From Amorphochlora amoebiformis (taxonomy: Eukaryota > Cercozoa > Chlorarachniophyceae), in contig BAAHQB010000031.1 in assembly GCA_054601695.1 (NCBI GenBank), positions 372,001 to 436,000 on the forward strand: a stretch of 64,000 nucleotides of DNA. Direction: 5' to 3'. The notes under the pieces were generated by a model. That model was not told where the DNA came from, did no database searches, and was given only the letters and a program-made list of their open reading frames with translations. The position numbers and the translations under genes are program-made. Position 1 is the first letter of the stretch. Each line of letters opens with the position of its first letter. Positions 62,892 through 64,000 of the stretch are shown piece by piece.

Positions 62892-63192
62892 TAATATATC
62901 AATATATATATATATATATATATATCAATGTATACATGCGTATAAAAATTCATCCAAAAATGAGGTATGATAACTGCTGCAGACGTTGAGAATGATATTG
63001 TGGAAGGTTCTGGAGAGAGGGAGGAAGAAGAGGGAGAAGTGAGGAAGAGGAGTTGGTGGGGGGGGTGAAGAGTGGTTGCGCGGGAAGGATATGAGGAAGG
63101 CAGTTGAGCAATTTTGCAAGTATATTACACTTACTGATGAACATGTGTAAAATTTTATAGGCTACCACTTATATTTAAAAAAATCTATTTTG
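62120..63192. other. Region between the DENR-like and nucleoporin genes
   Basis: 62120-62580 and 62800-62935 are TA arrays. 62581-62799 is unique and may hold the DENR-like promoter. 62954-63060 on the plus strand is a short open stretch from ATG 62968 (AADVENDIVEGSGEREEEEG), acidic, ending at TGA after a poly-G run; coding status unknown. Confidence 0.45.
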
Positions 63193-63714
63193 ATGCTAGA
63201 ACCAAACACCCACACTCCTTGTATCTCTCTCAATATACCCGAGTGTCCGAGCGAGACCATCCCAACCGGGCATATCGAGACATGTCCCGACAAATTATTA
63301 TTACATATTTGGGATTTTGGATTCCGTTTTGAAAGAATTTGTCGTCTCTTCTCGGGACCCATATCGGCACCCAGAAATCATCGATGGGCGCCGGGGGCGC
63401 GGCCAGCCTCCAGCGCCGGAGGGCAAGGACAGCGGTCCTCCTGAGTTTGATGGGATCTCTCCTGCTTTATCGCTCTTGCATGAAACCTGGGACAGGGATA
63501 TCACACCCCAGAAGATCAAAGCGCTCTCGCTCGTTGCGCTTGACGGTTAACTTGCTTCGGGGCGGGTCAAGCTTTGGTATAACGCTTTCGACGAGTGGTT
63601 TCGAGGGTGTTGGGGCGATTTTGGGATGAATCATAGCCTCAGCAGAAGCTTTGCAAAACATGGGAAGAGAAAATCAAACTGATAAACAATGACAAAGCTT
63701 TGATTGATTCTCAG
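63193..63714 (+). other. Possible 5' coding sequence of the nucleoporin gene
   Basis: The frame open to a TAA at 63547 (GPPEFDGISPALSLLHETWD, DITPQKIKALSLVALDG) could splice at GACG/gttaac (63545) in the phase needed by the exon at 63715. After the TAA the same frame is open again with protein-like composition (GRVKLWYNAFDEWFRGCWGD). No family is recognised and the joining is speculative. Confidence 0.3.
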
Positions 63715-63934
63715 GCAACTTCGGCAGCAACCCGTTCGGCGGGGGGGGATTCGGCGGTGGAAACACGAACCCTTTTGGCGGAGGATCTACAGGTAACCCC
63801 CTTGATTTTTCCTCGACGCCCTCCAAGCCGCTAATAATTCTTTTAGGAGGTTTCGGACAACAGACGAGTAGCACTGGGAGTTTATTCGGCCAGCCCCAAG
63901 CCAATCAGGCACAGATGGGAGGCGGATTTTCTGG
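63715..63934 (+). CDS. FG-repeat nucleoporin, N-terminal part, cut by window end
   Basis: Two exons, 63715-63792 and 63847-63934, are joined in phase across a 54-base intron, with a gtattt donor leading out of the window. They encode Gly/Asn/Phe-rich sequence with FG dipeptides (NFGSNPFGGGGFGGGNTNPF, GFGQQTSSTGSLFGQPQ), as in Nup98-type nuclear pore proteins that form the permeability barrier. The intron is short and free of TA repeats. Which Nup it is cannot be told. FG-like low complexity in another protein is possible. Confidence 0.65.
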
Positions 63935-64000
63935 GTATTTCCCAAATATTTGACACATCCTTGTAATACCCTCAATTTGATCAACGATGCCTCTTTGATA

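Overview
The window is nuclear DNA of a single-celled or other small-genome eukaryote, not a prokaryote. Every recognisable protein is cut into short exons (10-210 bases, one of 672) joined by GT-AG introns. Most introns are almost pure TA dinucleotide; others are telomere-like TTAGGG, TTACGG or TTAGGC arrays, or (GA)n, (CT)n and (TACATA)n. I cannot name the organism. The protein set (cytosolic-type alanyl-tRNA synthetase, a fungal-like cystathionine gamma-synthase, a Deltex-type ubiquitin ligase, a PPR protein, a DENR-like initiation factor, an FG nucleoporin) fits a protist. TAA, TAG and TGA all act as stops here.

Layout: 1-13172, + strand, alanyl-tRNA synthetase from the end of its catalytic domain to its stop (18 exons seen; the 5' part lies outside). 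14066-28807 and perhaps to about 29422, - strand, a PLP-dependent cystathionine gamma-synthase-like enzyme, convergent with the first gene. 29760-31619, spacer. 31620-35205, - strand, a complete 437-residue Deltex-like E3 ligase (WWE, RING-H2, DTC) in 13 phase-consistent exons. 35350-35913, + strand, an unrecognised 118-residue protein, divergent from the ligase across 144 bases. 36510-57202, + strand, a PPR-type protein in about 31 small exons. 57489-62119, - strand, a DENR/TMA22-like SUI1 protein. 63715 to the end, + strand, the start of an FG-repeat nucleoporin.

The genes do not form one pathway; several concern translation or RNA (AlaRS, DENR-like, PPR).

The most striking pattern is the internal structure of the introns. 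Around most exons, fragments of that exon recur in tandem inside the neighbouring intron. Copies holding the acceptor and the first exon bases lie upstream; copies holding the last exon bases and the donor lie downstream. I see this for more than 25 exons in five genes on both strands, with up to 15 clear copies of one exon edge. In places whole exons are duplicated. These arrays fill the introns with decoy splice sites, which raises the question of how the correct pair is chosen. Long [12 protein letters not shown] and RERERE reading frames over the simple repeats are artefacts: TA, CT and GA arrays contain no stop codon in any frame.
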